DNA from: Stomoxys calcitrans
Lineage: Eukaryota; Arthropoda; Insecta; Diptera; Muscidae
Assembly (NCBI RefSeq): GCF_963082655.1
Contig: NC_081552.1
Coordinates: 124,348,458 to 124,412,457, forward strand
DNA length: 64,000 bases
Reading direction: 5' to 3'
The number at the start of each line of letters is the position of its first letter. Positions within the stretch are counted from its first letter, which is position 1. The position numbers and the translations under genes were made by a program. Of the stretch, positions 10,625 through 22,644 are shown one piece after another. The notes beneath the pieces are model-generated. The model had not been told where the DNA came from. It saw nothing but the letters and a program-made list of their open reading frames with translations, and did not search any database.

Positions 10625-12263
10625 ATACCCTCCACCATAAGATGGGGGGTATACTAATTTCGTCATTCTGTTTGTAACTACTCGAAATATTCGTCTGAGA
10701 CCCCATAAAGTATATATATTATTGATCGTCATGACATTTTATGTTGATCTAGCCATGTCCGTCCGTCTGTCCGTCCGTCCGTCCGTCTGTCTGTCGAAAG
10801 CACGCTAACTTCCGAAGGAGTTTAGCTAGCCGCTTGAAATTTTGCACAAATACTTCTTATTAGTGTAGGTCGGTTGGTATTGTAAATGGGCCATATCGGT
10901 CCATGTTTTGATATAGCTGCCATATAAACCGATCTTGGGTCTTGACTTCTTGAGCCTCTAGAGTGCGCAATTCTTATCCGATTGGAATGAAATTTTGCAC
11001 GACGTGTTTTGTTATGATATCCAACAACTGCGCCAAGTAAAGTTCAAATCGGTTCATAACCTGATATAGCTGCCATATAAACCGATCTTGGGTCTAGACT
11101 TCTTGAGCCTCTAACGTGCGCAATTCTTATCCGATCAGAATGAAATTTTGCACGACGTGTTTTGTTATGACATCCAACAACTGTGCCAAGTATGGTTCAA
11201 ATCGGTCCATAACCTTATATAGCTGCCATATAAACCGATCTTGGGTCTTGACTTCTTGAGCCTCTAGCGTGCGCAATTCTTATCCGATCAGAATGAAATT
11301 TTGCACGACGTGTTTTGTTATGATATCCAACAACTGTGACAAGTATGGTTCAAATCGGCCCATAGCCTGATATAGCTGCCATATAAACCGATCTTGGGTC
11401 TTGACTTCTTGAGCCTCTAGAGGGCGCAATTCTTATCCGAATGCAATGGAATTTCGCACGACGTGTTTTGTTATGATACCCAACAACTTTGCCAAGTATG
11501 GTTTAAATCGGTCCATAACCTGATATAGCTGTCATATAAACCGATCTTGGGTCTTGACTTCTTGAGCCTCTAGAGTGCGCAATTCTTACCCAATTTGAAT
11601 GAATTTTGGCACGTAGTATTTTGTTACGATATCCAAAAACTGTGCCAAGTATGGTTCAAATCGGTTCATAACCTGATATAGCTGTCATATAAACAGATCT
11701 GGGGATTTGACTTCTTGTGCCTCTAGAGGGCGCAATACCTATCCGATTTGGCTGAAATTTTGCATGACGTATTTTATTGCTAGTTTCAACAACTGTGTCA
11801 AATAAGGTTCAAATCGGTTCATAACCTGATATAGCTGCTATATAAACCGATCTGGGATCTTGACTTCTTGACCCCTAGAAGTCGCAATTATTATCCGATA
11901 TGCGTGAAATTTTGTACGACGGATCCTCTCATGACCATCAACAAACGTGTTTATTATGGTCTGAATCGGTCTATAGCCCGATACAGATCCCATAAAAATC
12001 GTTCTCTCTATTTTACTTCGTGAGCCCCAATGGGCGCAATTCTTATACGAATTGGCTGAAATTTTACACAGGTCTCCAACATATAATTTAATTGTGGTCC
12101 GAACCGGACCATATCTTGATATCGTTTTAATAGCAGAGCAACTCTTTTCTTATATCCTTTTTTGCCTAAGAAGAGATGCCGGGAAAAGAACTCGACAAAT
12201 GCGATCCATGGTGGAGGGTATATAAGATTCGGCCCGGCCGAACTTAGCACGCTTTTACTTGTT
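10625..12263 (+). mobile_element. Complete family A element
   Basis: Best full-length A copy in the first intron. Starts TATACCCTCCACCATAAG; mini-me block with AAAGTATATATATT, core, then a (GTCC/GTCT)n run at about 10757-10795; GAAAGCACGCTAACTTCCGA; then about nine units of 153-154 bp (GAGCCTCTA blocks at 10953, 11107, 11260, 11413); 3' end with GATTCGGCCCGGCCGAAC hairpin and TTAGCACGCTTTTACTTGTT. No target-site duplication is seen. Noncoding and presumably mobilised in trans. Confidence 0.85.
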
Positions 12264-12422
12264 TTGAATTACTTGTTTTTTTTTTTGTTTTGTTTTTTAT
12301 TTCCTTTATCCCAATCTGAACGGATTTTTCCAAAATTCATAGCGTTTGTCTTTAGGCTTAAAAAGTTTTATGCAAATTTCCTTGATGATTGGATAATAAA
12401 TGCGATCTCTACCTTTATTGCA
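12264..12422. other. Short spacer between A copies, T-rich
   Basis: T-rich tract followed by about 120 bp with some similarity to the 3' part of family C (CTGAACGGATTTTTCCAAAA). No gene. Confidence 0.4.
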
Positions 12423-12702
12423 AACAAGTAAAATCATGCTAAGTTCTGGCGGGCCGAATCTTATATACCCTCCACCATAAATCGCATTAGTCGAGTTCTT
12501 TTCCCGGCATCTCTTCTTAGGCAAAAAAAGGATATAAGAAAAGATTTGCTCTGCTATTAGAGCGATATCAAGATATGGTTCGGTTTGGACCACAATTAAA
12601 TTATATGTTGGAGACCTGTATAAAATGTTAGGCAATACGAATAAGAATTGCGCCCTTTGGGGGCTCAAGAAGTAAAATAGAGAGATCAATTTATATGGGA
12701 GC
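12423..12702 (-). mobile_element. Family A 3'-terminal fragment, minus strand
   Basis: Starts with the reverse complement of the A 3' end (AACAAGTAAAATCATGC) and extends into about two tandem units. It is cut off where family C begins. The hairpin arm is imperfect (CTGGCGGGCCGAA). Confidence 0.75.
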
Positions 12703-14243
12703 CCTTTGTTTTGAGGAAGGGACGGTGCCCCAAATACATGGTCCCATATATGGATATCAGATGCGTATTCTACTCCCAAATACATTTATTTGAGCCACAT
12801 ATTGCGATGGTCGGCAAATAATTGCTATTTGTGGGGTATTTTGGGCAAGGGCTACTCGCACAGAAAATTGGTCCCATAAGTGGGTATCAATTCCGTGCTC
12901 TATTCTCTAATACCTTTCTTTCGATACCCACATTGACAAGGTTGGTTAATATGGCCGATTTAGGGGTGTTTTAGGAAGCCACTTAGCCCTGAAAATATAT
13001 CAGCATCGTGCTCTATTCTCATATATCTTAAGTACCTTTCATATGAACCCCATATTGCCATTTTTCTTCAAATTGTATATCAAATTCGTTTCTTATCTCA
13101 AATACCTTTTATTTAAACCCCTTATTGCAAATGTCAACAAATATGTCCGGTTTGGGGTATGGGCCCTAATAACTATCTATATCGAACTCCACTGTCTTGA
13201 AGACCCAAATTGGCTTAGTGAGCAAATACGTCCCAAATACCTTTCATTTGAGCCCCATATTTCAATAGCCGGCAAAAATGACCGTTTTGGGGATGGGGTG
13301 GCCACTCAGTGACTTGGCCCTTAAAATATTTATCAGATTCGTTTTCTACTCTAACATATGTCTTATTGGAGCCCTATATTGCAATGGTCAGCAAATACTT
13401 CCTATATGGGTGGTATTATGATTGTGGGGTGGCCCCATAAACACATTTTACCGAATGTTGATATCAGATTCGTGCTTTACTCCCAAAGACCTTTCATTTG
13501 AGCCCCATGTGGCTATGGTCGTAAATTTGTCCCCTTTGGGGGAGGTTTTTGGGGAGAGGCGGCCCCCCAAACACTTGGTCTCATATTTGGATACCAGATT
13601 CGAATTCTACACTCAAATACCTTTTTTTTAAGACCCATATTCCCATGGTCAGTAAATAAGTCCTGTTTGGGGGGTGTTTCGGGGAAGGGGTGGACCCCCA
13701 GAAACGTGGTCCCACATTTGAATATCAGATTCGTATTCTACTCGCAAATACCTTTCATTTGAGTCCCATATTGCCATGGTTGGTAAATATGTCCGATTTA
13801 GGGGTGTTTTGGGGGTTGGGGTGGTCCCCCTAGCACTTGGTCCGACAATTAGATATCAGATACGTTTTCTTATTCTAAATACCTTTCATTTGAGTCCAAT
13901 TGTCGTGATTGGTCAAAATATATAATTGGTAGGTTTTTGGGGGTGGGGCGGCCCCCCTAGGTACCCCATCCGAAATTTGGATACCAAAGTTTTGTTTTTA
14001 GTTTTCTATGAGAGAGCACACGAAATTTCGCTTAAAATGCGCCACCAATCTCCGAGATCTGGCGTTTCTGAAAATAAGGGTAAGGGGGAGAGCCCGCCGC
14101 CTTCAAATATCAAAAAATGTAGTACCCTATTTTCACCACGGAGTCATTATGCACCATCTTTGAAAATTTCAAGAAAATCAATTCAGCGGTCTATAAGGAA
14201 CACACAAACAAACAAACCGACAAAGAAACACAAATTGATTTTT
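12703..14243 (+). mobile_element. Family C element, upstream part, interrupted by family B
   Basis: About ten units with a period near 131 bp (AG(C/T)CCC blocks at about 13501, 13631, 13762, 13893), then the C 3' region (CTCCGAGATCTGGCGTTTCT; AGGAACACACAAACAAACAA) up to AAATTGATTTTT, where a B element enters. ORFs here, including one spanning the B junction, are by-products of the repeat. Confidence 0.75.
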
Positions 14244-15550
14244 ATACCCACCACCGAAGGATGGGGGTATATTCATTTTGTCATTCCGTTTGCAACACAT
14301 CGAAATATCCATTTCCGACCCTATAAAGTATATATATTCTTGATCAGCGTAAAAATCTAAGACGATCTAGCCATGTCCGTCCGTCTGTCAGTCTGTCTGT
14401 TGAAATCACGCTACAGTCTTTAAAAATAGAGATATTGAGCTGAAATTTTGCACAGATTCTTTTTTTGTCCATAAGCAGGTTAAGTTCGAAGATGGGCTAT
14501 ATCGGACTATATCTTGATATAGCCCCCATATAGACCGATCCGCCGATTTAGGGTCTTAGACCCATAAAAGCTTCATTTATTATCCGATTTTGTTGAAATT
14601 TGGGACAGTGAGTTCTGTTAGGCCCTTCGATATCTTTTGTCAATTTGGCTCCGATCGGTCCAGATTTGGATATAGCTGCCATATAAACCGATCCTCCGAT
14701 TTAGGGTCTAAGGCCCATAAAAGCGACATTTATGGTCCGATTTCGCTGAAATTTGGGACAGTGAGTTGTCTTAGGCCCTTTGACATGTTTCTTTAATTTG
14801 GTCCAGATCGGTTCAAATTTGGATATAGCTGCCATATAGACCGATTTCTTGATTTATGGTTTTGGGCCCATAAAATGCTCATTTATTGCCCGATGTCGCC
14901 GAAATTTGGAACAGTGAGTTAAGTAAAGCCTCTTGACATACTTCTGCAATATCGCACAGATCGGTCCAGATTTGGATATAGTTGCCATATAGACCGATAT
15001 CTAGGTTTTAGGTTTTGGGGCCATAAAAGACGCATTTATTGTCCGATGTCGCTGAAATTTGAGACAGTGAGTTTGGTTAGGCTCTTCGACGTCCTTCTTC
15101 AATTTTGCCCAGATCGGTCCAGATTTGAATATAGCTGTCATATACACCGATCTCTGGATTTAAGGTTTAGGGCCCATAAAAGAGGCATTTATTGTCCGAT
15201 TTCGCCGAAATTTGGGACAGTGCTTAGTGTTAGGCTCTTCGACATGTTTATGCAAATTGGCCCAAATCGGTCCAGATTTGGATATAGCTGCCATGTAGAC
15301 CGATATCTCGATTTAAAGTCTTGGCCCCATAAAAGGCGCATTTATAATCCGATTTCACTGAAATTTGACACAGTGACTTATGTTAGGCTTTTCGACATCC
15401 GTGTCGTATATAATTCAGACCGGTATGAGGTATATGAGTATAAGGTATGAAATTTTCACCGAATTTTGATGAAAGGTGGTTTACATATATACCCGAGGTG
15501 GTGGGTATCCAAAGTTCGGCCCGGCCGAACTTAACGCCTTTTTACTTGTT
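14244..15550 (+). mobile_element. Complete family B Helentron/DINE-1-like element
   Basis: Starts ATACCCACCACCGAAGGATG; core AAAGTATATATATTCTTGAT and CATGTCCGTCCGTCTGTC; TGAAATCACGCTACAGTC; then units with an exact 153-bp period (GCCATATA-type blocks at 14676, 14829, 14982, 15135, 15288); 3' end GTTCGGCCCGGCCGAAC then TTAACGCCTTTTTACTTGTT. It interrupts C between AAATTGATTTTT and ATATATAAG, which are contiguous in other C copies, with no target duplication. Confidence 0.85.
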
Positions 15551-16325
15551 ATATATAAGATACTAGCTGAACCCGGCCCGCTCCGCTGTGCCTTCTTTTA
15601 CTTTATATGGAACAAAATTATCTTTTGAGTATTTATTTTCGGCCATTAAAGAGTTTTTAGTGAATTGCCATGCTACGAAAATGGTTTATCGCTTGACTAA
15701 CAGTATAACAATATAACTGCCTTTTTCTGTATCCATATGATCTTAATGGGTCTATGAATTCGCTCGGAGGGTTTAGGGCCATTCTTAAAAGACTTTATTT
15801 GAGCCCAATATTCTCATGGTGTTTTTTTTGGAGTGGGAAGGAACCCAGGGTGGTGGTTGGTGGGGGTAGTGATGGTTGGTGGTGGTAGTGCGAAACCCAA
15901 AAACGTGGTCCCGAAAGTGAGTATCAACTTCGTTCTCTACTCCCAAATACCATTCATTTGAGCCCTATATTACAATGGTCGGTAAATATACAATATATGT
16001 CAGATGTAGGGGTGTTTTGGGGGATGGGGTGATTCCCCAGACACTTAACCCTAAAAAATATGTCAGCATCGGGCTTTACTCTCAAATACCATTTATTTAA
16101 ACCTCATATTGCCATTGGTTTAACTGGAGTTTATGTGATGAAGCATCCCCAAACACTTGGCCCCGACAAGTGGTTATGAAATTAGTTTTCCAACAACAAA
16201 TACCTTTCATTTAAGCCACATATTACCATGGTCGGTAAATTTGTACTCTTTGAGGAAGGGGCGGTATGGTCACACATTTGGATATCAGATTCGTATTCTA
16301 CTCCCAAATACCTTTATTTAAGTCA
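15551..16325 (+). mobile_element. Family C, sequence after the B insertion
   Basis: Continues ATATATAAG (end of one C copy), then TACTAGCTGAACCCGGCCCG (start of the next) and about four 131-bp units before losing similarity near 16325. This shows two C elements lying head to tail. Confidence 0.65.
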
Positions 16326-17457
16326 GTGGGCAACCCGAAACAAGATTCTGTAACCACTTACTAGTAGATTTATTCGCAATAATACTTTAACATGGGCATG
16401 AACATCAAGAAAGGGTTTCAGAGTAAACATACCACCAGATGATAAATAATGAATTCTTCGTACAAACACTGAAGTGCTAAAAATAATGACATACCTTTAA
16501 CATACCGAAGTATAGAAAATAATAGCTTCGATTTATTAATACTTATTGCTTTAAAATAATGGCATACCCGCAAACATACTAAATGCCCAGAAAGCAAGGA
16601 AGGGTCAGGGCTTGAGAGCTTTGAACCTCTTCAATCTATATTTGTTCCACATTGGCCCAACATTTTTGAAGAGGTTTCTAGAACAGGAAAGTTACCGTGG
16701 TACTAAAAGCCGATATTTTTTTGGGAAAGGGCATGTTAAAGGTCTTCTGGGCCACTTTATCTATGAGTTTGATAGAATAGTGTGGAAAATTAATGTCAAT
16801 ACTCCAAAAAGTGTAGAAGAATAAAAAATAACAAAAAAAAATGCCAAAATCATAAAAATAATGAACAAAAATATTGATTTCTTAAGAATTTTCTAATCAC
16901 TTTAAGATTTAACAGAATTCTTTTCGTTTTCAAAGTTTCTTTTGGATTATTGCCTAATTTTTGGGTATTCTTTAACTTCTTATTACCAATAAATAATTAT
17001 TTAACTCATTATAGGTAACCCATTATAAGGTAGTCCTACGATTAACAAGAATTTGCTTACTGGTATGCCAGTGTGTAATGACATGTGCTTACCTAGCTTT
17101 TGCTGGTTTAAATGAAATTTTCTTTGCGTAACAGGGTGACATAATGGGCAATGGTGAATTTTTTCTTCCAACTACGAATAAAAATATATGTTTTAGCAGC
17201 TCTATGCAACATGAAGTAAAGATATTTACAAATAAAAACGAATAATTTTAGTACATATTTGTTCGCCAAAACCGATTAAAATTCGGCCAAAATTATATAT
17301 TGATGTTTGTCGCCATCTTGTATTCTCCACAACTATTTTTCAGTGGCCACTTAAAAATCTTGGCTGCAATCGAAAATTTGGGTAGAGGTGTATACTCAGC
17401 TTAATAGTAAGGGTGACAGAGAAAGACAAGCAAGCAGAGCGCAAACCGCGCAAAGAA
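16326..17457. other. Intronic sequence with one dispersed repeat
   Basis: Mostly unique AT-rich DNA. A 60-66-bp stretch at 16518-16583 recurs inverted at 51793-51860 (see that entry). A 70-aa ORF at 16612-16824 shows no recognisable domain. Nothing else identified. Confidence 0.5.
16518..16583 (+). repeat. Dispersed repeat Y, copy 1
   Basis: Blocks AATAATAGCTTCGATTTA, TATTGCTTTAAAATAATGGC and GCAAACATACTAAAT match, with a few indels, the reverse complement of 51793-51860. Nearby AATAATGACATACC motifs suggest it belongs to a decayed short-unit tandem array. Family unknown. Confidence 0.7.
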
Positions 17458-18433
17458 AACAAGTAAAAAGGCGTTAAATTCGGCCGGGCCGAACTTTGGA
17501 TACCCACCATCTCGGGTATATATGTAAATCACCTTTCCCATAGCAGTTGTAACGAAATATGTAATAAATAAACCGATCGGAACCATATACAACATAGATG
17601 TCGAAAATCCCTAACATAAGTCACTGTTTCAAATTTCAGTGATATCGGATTATAAATGCGCTTTTTATGGGGCCAAGACCTTAAATCGAGATATCGGTCT
17701 ATATGACAGCTATATGCAAATCTTGATCGATCTAGACCAAAGTGCAGAAATATGTGAAGGGGCTTAACTTAACTCTCTGTCCCAAATTTCGTCAACATCG
17801 GACAATAAATGCGCCTTTTATGGGCCCAAAATCTTAAATCGGGAGATCGGTCTATATAGCAGCTATATCCAAATATAGGCCAAATTGAAGAAGGATGTCG
17901 AAGGGCCTAACACAACTCACCGTCCCAAATTTCGGTCTATGTGGCAGCTATATCTAAATCTGATCCGAATAAGGCCAAATTAAAGAAAGGTGTTGAAGGG
18001 CCGAAGACAACTCACCGTCTCAAATATCAAAATCGCATAATAAATGTGGCTTTTATGGGACTAAGACCCTAAATCAGCGGATCGGTCTATATGGCAGCTA
18101 TATCCAAATCTGGACCGATCAGGGCCAAATTAACGAAGGATGTCGGAGGGCCTAAGACAACTCACTGTCCCAAATTTAAGCAAAATCGAATAAAAAATGT
18201 GGCTTTTATTGGCCTAAGACCCTCAATCGGCGGATCGGTCTATATGGGGGCTATATCAGGATATAGTCTTATAATCTTATGGACAAAAAAGAATGTGCAA
18301 AGCTTCGGCTTAATATCTCTATTTTTAAAGACTGTAGCGTGACGGATATGTCTAGATCGTATTAGATTTTTACGCTGATCAAGAATATATATACTTTATA
18401 GGGTCGGAAATGGATATTTCGATGTGTTGCAAA
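17458..18433 (-). mobile_element. Family B element, minus strand, 5' end missing
   Basis: Starts with the reversed 3' end (AACAAGTAAAAAGGCGTTAA and hairpin TTCGGCCGGGCCGAA), followed by 153-bp-type units and the core (GATCAAGAATATATATACTT). The sequence changes to family A right after the reversed GTTTGCAACACATCG block, so the outermost 5' end of B is lost at the junction. Confidence 0.75.
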
Positions 18434-18837
18434 CGGAAAAGAATTGCGCAAAAATTCATATCATAACAAAACACGTTGTGCAAAATTTCATTCCAAGCGA
18501 ATAAGAATTGCGCCCTATAGAGGCTCAAGAAGTCAAGACCCAAGATCGGTTTATATGGCAGCTATATCAAAACATGGACCGATATGGCCAATTTACAATA
18601 TCAACCGACCTACACTAATAAGTAGTATTTGTGCAAAATTTCAAGCGTCTAGCTTTACTCCTTCGAAAGTTAGCGTGCTTTCGACAGACAGACGGACGGA
18701 CAGACATGGCTAGATCGACATAAAATGTCGCGACGATCAAGAATATATATACTTTATGGGGTCTCAGACGAATATTTAGAGTAGTTAGAAACAGAATGAC
18801 GAAATTAGTATACCCCCATCCTATGGTGGAGGGTATA
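18434..18837 (-). mobile_element. Family A 5' fragment, minus strand
   Basis: Holds just over one tandem unit and the 5' block with GACAGACAGACGGACGG and the terminal GGAGGGTATA. The A 3' end is absent; it abuts the B copy at 18433. Confidence 0.75.
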
Positions 18838-20157
18838 AAAAAAAGACTACCAAGTTTGAGTTAATGTTGTAACACAATTCTAACTCCAATTTTTTACTAA
18901 TTATATGCATATTCAAACTATTCCAGAATGGATTTATTTCGATGTTATGATAAACAATTATATTAAAAGCCCTCCACTTTGCTCTAATGAATTTTGTCAA
19001 AGGATGTACCTATTGCAAAAGTTCAAAAATTTTGAAATTCCGAGTTACCATCCGCCCATCACTTTTCATCTATCACTGGTCTACGCTTAAATACCCACCC
19101 TCTCTTTCTAGTAAGATAGACAAAAGAGGATAATTAATCGTCCGGTAAACAAATGATCGTTTGCGTCTATCGAAATACTTTTGACATTAAAGAGTATTTG
19201 GTTTTACAACAAAAGAAAGGTATTTTTACCGTAGGCGAAGTTGCTAAAGAGTTTACAATAAACGAAGTTGGTACCATTCAAAAATACTGCGTTTATGGCA
19301 AACGTTTTACATGTTGAAGCGAAACGTAACATAGTCATAATATTAGAATTTTGTTTCCCGAAAAAATTTTCAAATGTTTAATTTATTTTCATATTAAATT
19401 CATTTTAAAATCAATGTTTTTCCTTGATAAACGCTAAATATACAGGGAAAAATTAAATATTAATTTTTTTTATTATGTTTTAGCTTAAAATACTTTGATT
19501 TTTTGTTAAATAAATGTACTTTCATTCATCGCGAAAGTTTTATAATATAATGGAGTGTAATTCACGCGTATAATCTCATTTATTTGTTGGACCAATGGCT
19601 TAGAGCACAGAGAAGAAAAGGCAGAATCAACCATGGAAATACCAAATTGACTCTAGCGCTTCAAACAATTCAAAATTGATTGCACAAAAAAAAAAAAAAA
19701 CAAATTACCTTGAAGCATTGACTATCATATTTATACTTCCAATTTCATTATCTGTGTAGGCTCCAAAAGTCGGGACAGCCACAGAAGGTCAGGATAATCA
19801 CGACCTATCTCATTTTGGGATTTTGCCATTAAACCATTCCCCGTACAAACTTCTTGGGTACCCAAATCTTAAAATAATTTAGACAATATGTTTATCCAAG
19901 GTTGTGAGTATCCAACGTTCGGCACGGTCAAACTAAATGCATTTATACACATTATAACGAGAACTAAAGCAAAAATGCAAATTTTAGGTCAGTTTAGGAT
20001 TACTTGGGAAATTCTGTCTATTCCACGTTTCTGACCTCGAAATGATTATAAATTGCCCGATGTTGCGTTTTATTTTTAATTCGCTAAGCTACTTTAAATT
20101 ATGGGTCCATTTGCGAAGACTTATTTGAATTTTTTGTATCTTTTTATATTTTAACAG
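18838..20157 (+). other. Last part of the first zfh2 intron
   Basis: Largely unique, AT-rich, with a 16-A run near 19685-19700. A decayed B-like 3' end (GTTCGGCACGGTCAAACT) is near 19916-19935. No ORF with recognisable similarity. Acceptor TTTTAACAG at 20149-20157. Confidence 0.6.
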
Positions 20158-20298
20158 ACATACGTGAATCAGAAACGTGCTCGGACGCGTATTACTAATG
20201 ATCAACTAAGAATTCTCCGTTCCCATTTCGACATTAATAATTCACCCAGCGAAGAAAGTATTGCGGAAATGTCTAGGGAGTCCAACTTGCCAATAAAG
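20158..20298 (+). CDS. zfh2: zfh2 exon: first visible homeodomain, residues 1-43
   Basis: A 141-bp, phase 0 exon of 47 codons. It encodes a short lead (TYVN) and homeodomain residues 1-43: [13 protein letters not shown], then [15 protein letters not shown], then LPIK. This helix 1-helix 2 region is strongly diagnostic of the ZFHX homeodomain whose recognition helix reads KHWFRN. The acceptor CAG is at 20155-20157 and the donor GTAAGT at 20299. The exon is only recognisable from splice signals and homology, because no long ORF surrounds it. It joins 4711 on one side and 22645 on the other without changing frame. The homeodomain is completed in the next exon, so the intron cuts helix 3. Confidence 0.93.
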
Positions 20299-22189
20299 GT
20301 AAGTAAATTGCAACGTGACACACATACTTAAACATTTTTAACAATACGCTTTTACAGAGTTGTTGTACTTTTACTTGAAAGCATTGAAACCGGTTTATTT
20401 GATAGTTCTATAAAGGAAATCTGTCAAATAAACCAATTTCAAATCTACATTAATAGCACTTTTACATAGAAATTTTTATGATCTGGATTTAACGAAATAC
20501 AAAGATAAATCAGGTCCGTTTACACAAGCGTACATGCGTATACATGAATGTGCATATCATACACATTCATGCATAATTCTTGAAAACAGGTGCATATTTT
20601 GGTACTTTTATCGATTATTCAGCCATGAAATCGGTATGGTAAAACCTGCCAATAAACACAGAATATAGCAGTTACATCACGGAAGGCTATAGAAGCGGAT
20701 TAAGCGGCCAATGTAAACGTACTTCAAGTTTTGTGAATACCGGTGTTAATATTCATAGCCTTTTAAATTGTGAAATCGCATAAACATTTTTTTAAATTTG
20801 AAATCGCAATTCTCTTCAAATATTTTCTTGAAGGATTTAAAAAAAAGAAAGATTTTATCAATGAGGCAAATAATGTTTTTTGAAGTGTGTTTTTCAATCA
20901 TTCTAGACTAGCTCATGATGAATAGACTTATTGCTGACATGCAGCCCAAATGCGGTGTGGTCTAAACTGGACCTCTCGGCTGGAAATCACGTCCAAAACA
21001 AACCAGAATATTATATAATAACCGGTGAAAACCTCATAGATGATTTTGTAAAGATAGTTTAGGAAATATGAAGAAAAGAAAATATAATTTTTGAGACAAG
21101 AATATTCTCGAGTTTCTGACTTTGGTAATTAAGCTATAGATATGTAAACGGTGATTTAGACGATATTAGTTTAACATTTATCTCTTCCTCTTCCACTTTA
21201 ACGACTGATCCTTATGGAGTAAAACATATTTTAATATCTTCTTGTCCAAGTCATTATTTTCTATGCAAATTATAATTATGTTGTTTATATTTGAGAGGCG
21301 AAATGTACTTTTCAGTTCCATTTTTAAAAATCTGTACCAAAATTCATCAATTACGTTGTAAGCCATCATTTAAATACGGTAAACAACCAATCTGAGGGGT
21401 GAGGCAATCCAAGCTAGGGTGATAGTATTAGGTTAATAAAGGAAAACACCGAAATGGTTTGGAAACTTAGGTCAAAATTGTTTAAGGGTCCTTTTTATAT
21501 TACTTTGACCGGAAGCTCCCCACTATTTTGCAATAATGTACTTGGATGCGTTGAAATGCAAAACATGTAATTTTTTGGGATTTTGATTCTGCCTGCGCTT
21601 TTTTTTTTTGCTAGTTGTTCCTGTCAGCGTCATTTATCTTTCACTGTACTCTGCAGTCCGTTTATCTCTAGTTTTTAGCTCTTCTCTTAATTTTTACCTT
21701 TAACCATTGGCCAGACTACTCTTGGTTAGTTGTTATATCGGTCAAAAATGCCCCGATTTGGCCCTCGAAGAAGTAATCTATGATTTCATAACTGAAGAAA
21801 GTAAATTTGTTTCGCATACTACTATTGGCTTTGACCGAACCACAATGCCAATATAATCAACAGAGCCAAGCAGCATGTTGAATATTTTCACATCTTCGTT
21901 TCGCCTTTATCGAAATCTCTTAAACAATATGCTCCACAATATTCCGTATGGGAGAATTAATCTACTGTTAGCAGTCTCCCTAATCATGCAGAGGTTCCAG
22001 CCATCGGGAGGGTGTTCTTCTTACGAGATTGCAGAAAAATGCTTAGGCAATTGCTTAATTAGTGTCGCCTTCTGTCTTAACGATTGCGCCTGGAACCAAT
22101 TTGGTCCTTCTGCCACATTTCTCTACGGCGGTTTTATCTTTGTAATAATTTTTGATTGCCTCTACTTTACTCGATGTCCACAATAATAG
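20299..22189 (+). other. zfh2 intron, mostly unique sequence
   Basis: Donor GTAAGT. Fewer repeats than any other stretch of similar size here. A short inverted repeat lies at 20543-20571 (CATGAATGTG, 9-nt spacer, CACATTCATG). A 103-aa ORF at 21875-22186 has no recognisable domain and I do not call it a gene. Confidence 0.6.
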
Positions 22190-22325
22190 GCTCTTGTGGA
22201 AGTCACATTCTACTTATAGCGATGTGCTCAGGTTAGCTAAAACTTGAATTGGAGACTTATGAGAGAAGTTTCCCACTGTTCCCTAATGTAATATTCGTAG
22301 GCAAATTGGCAAAGTGATTGATTTT
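22190..22325 (+). mobile_element. Diverged SINE 3' remnant
   Basis: AAACTTGAATTGGAGAC, GAGAAGTTTCCCACTGTTCC and TAGGCAAATTGGCAAA correspond, in order and with many substitutions, to the 3' half of the SINE at 25867-26077. An old copy; the head is not recognisable. Confidence 0.6.
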
Positions 22326-22644
22326 GATTTTAGAATTTATGGTCAGGAGATATTCGCCTTAATCGAAGATCAGACAAGTGGACGCTTCCCCATGAAACGT
22401 AGAAAGCAGTGTTGATATTTACGATTTAAAAATTTAGATTGTGTGTGTGTGTGTTTTTTTATCAACTCGATCAAACAAATTCTATAAAAAATAGGGCTGC
22501 GGAGATTATATAACTGAAGTCGGAGACAAGGCAAGCTTGCTCCATTCCTTACCGAATTCCGACTTCGGTTGAATGCTCGGCTGCTCAGCCCTGATTTAGA
22601 TACAAAAATAACTTAATATAATGGAATTTTATCCCTTCCAACAG

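Noticed and set aside
12306..12785. 159-aa minus-strand ORF
   Set aside because: It crosses the junction of a family A fragment and family C; composed of repeat-unit translations.
13926..14360. 144-aa plus-strand ORF
   Set aside because: Spans the C-B insertion boundary; no domain.
21875..22186. 103-aa ORF in a zfh2 intron
   Set aside because: No recognised motif, no initiation or splice context, and it adjoins a SINE remnant; kept as a possible but unsupported ORF.
22621..22644. ATG at 22621 as start of a separate homeobox gene
   Set aside because: It lies before the acceptor and would produce a homeodomain lacking helices 1 and 2, which are encoded at 20170-20298.
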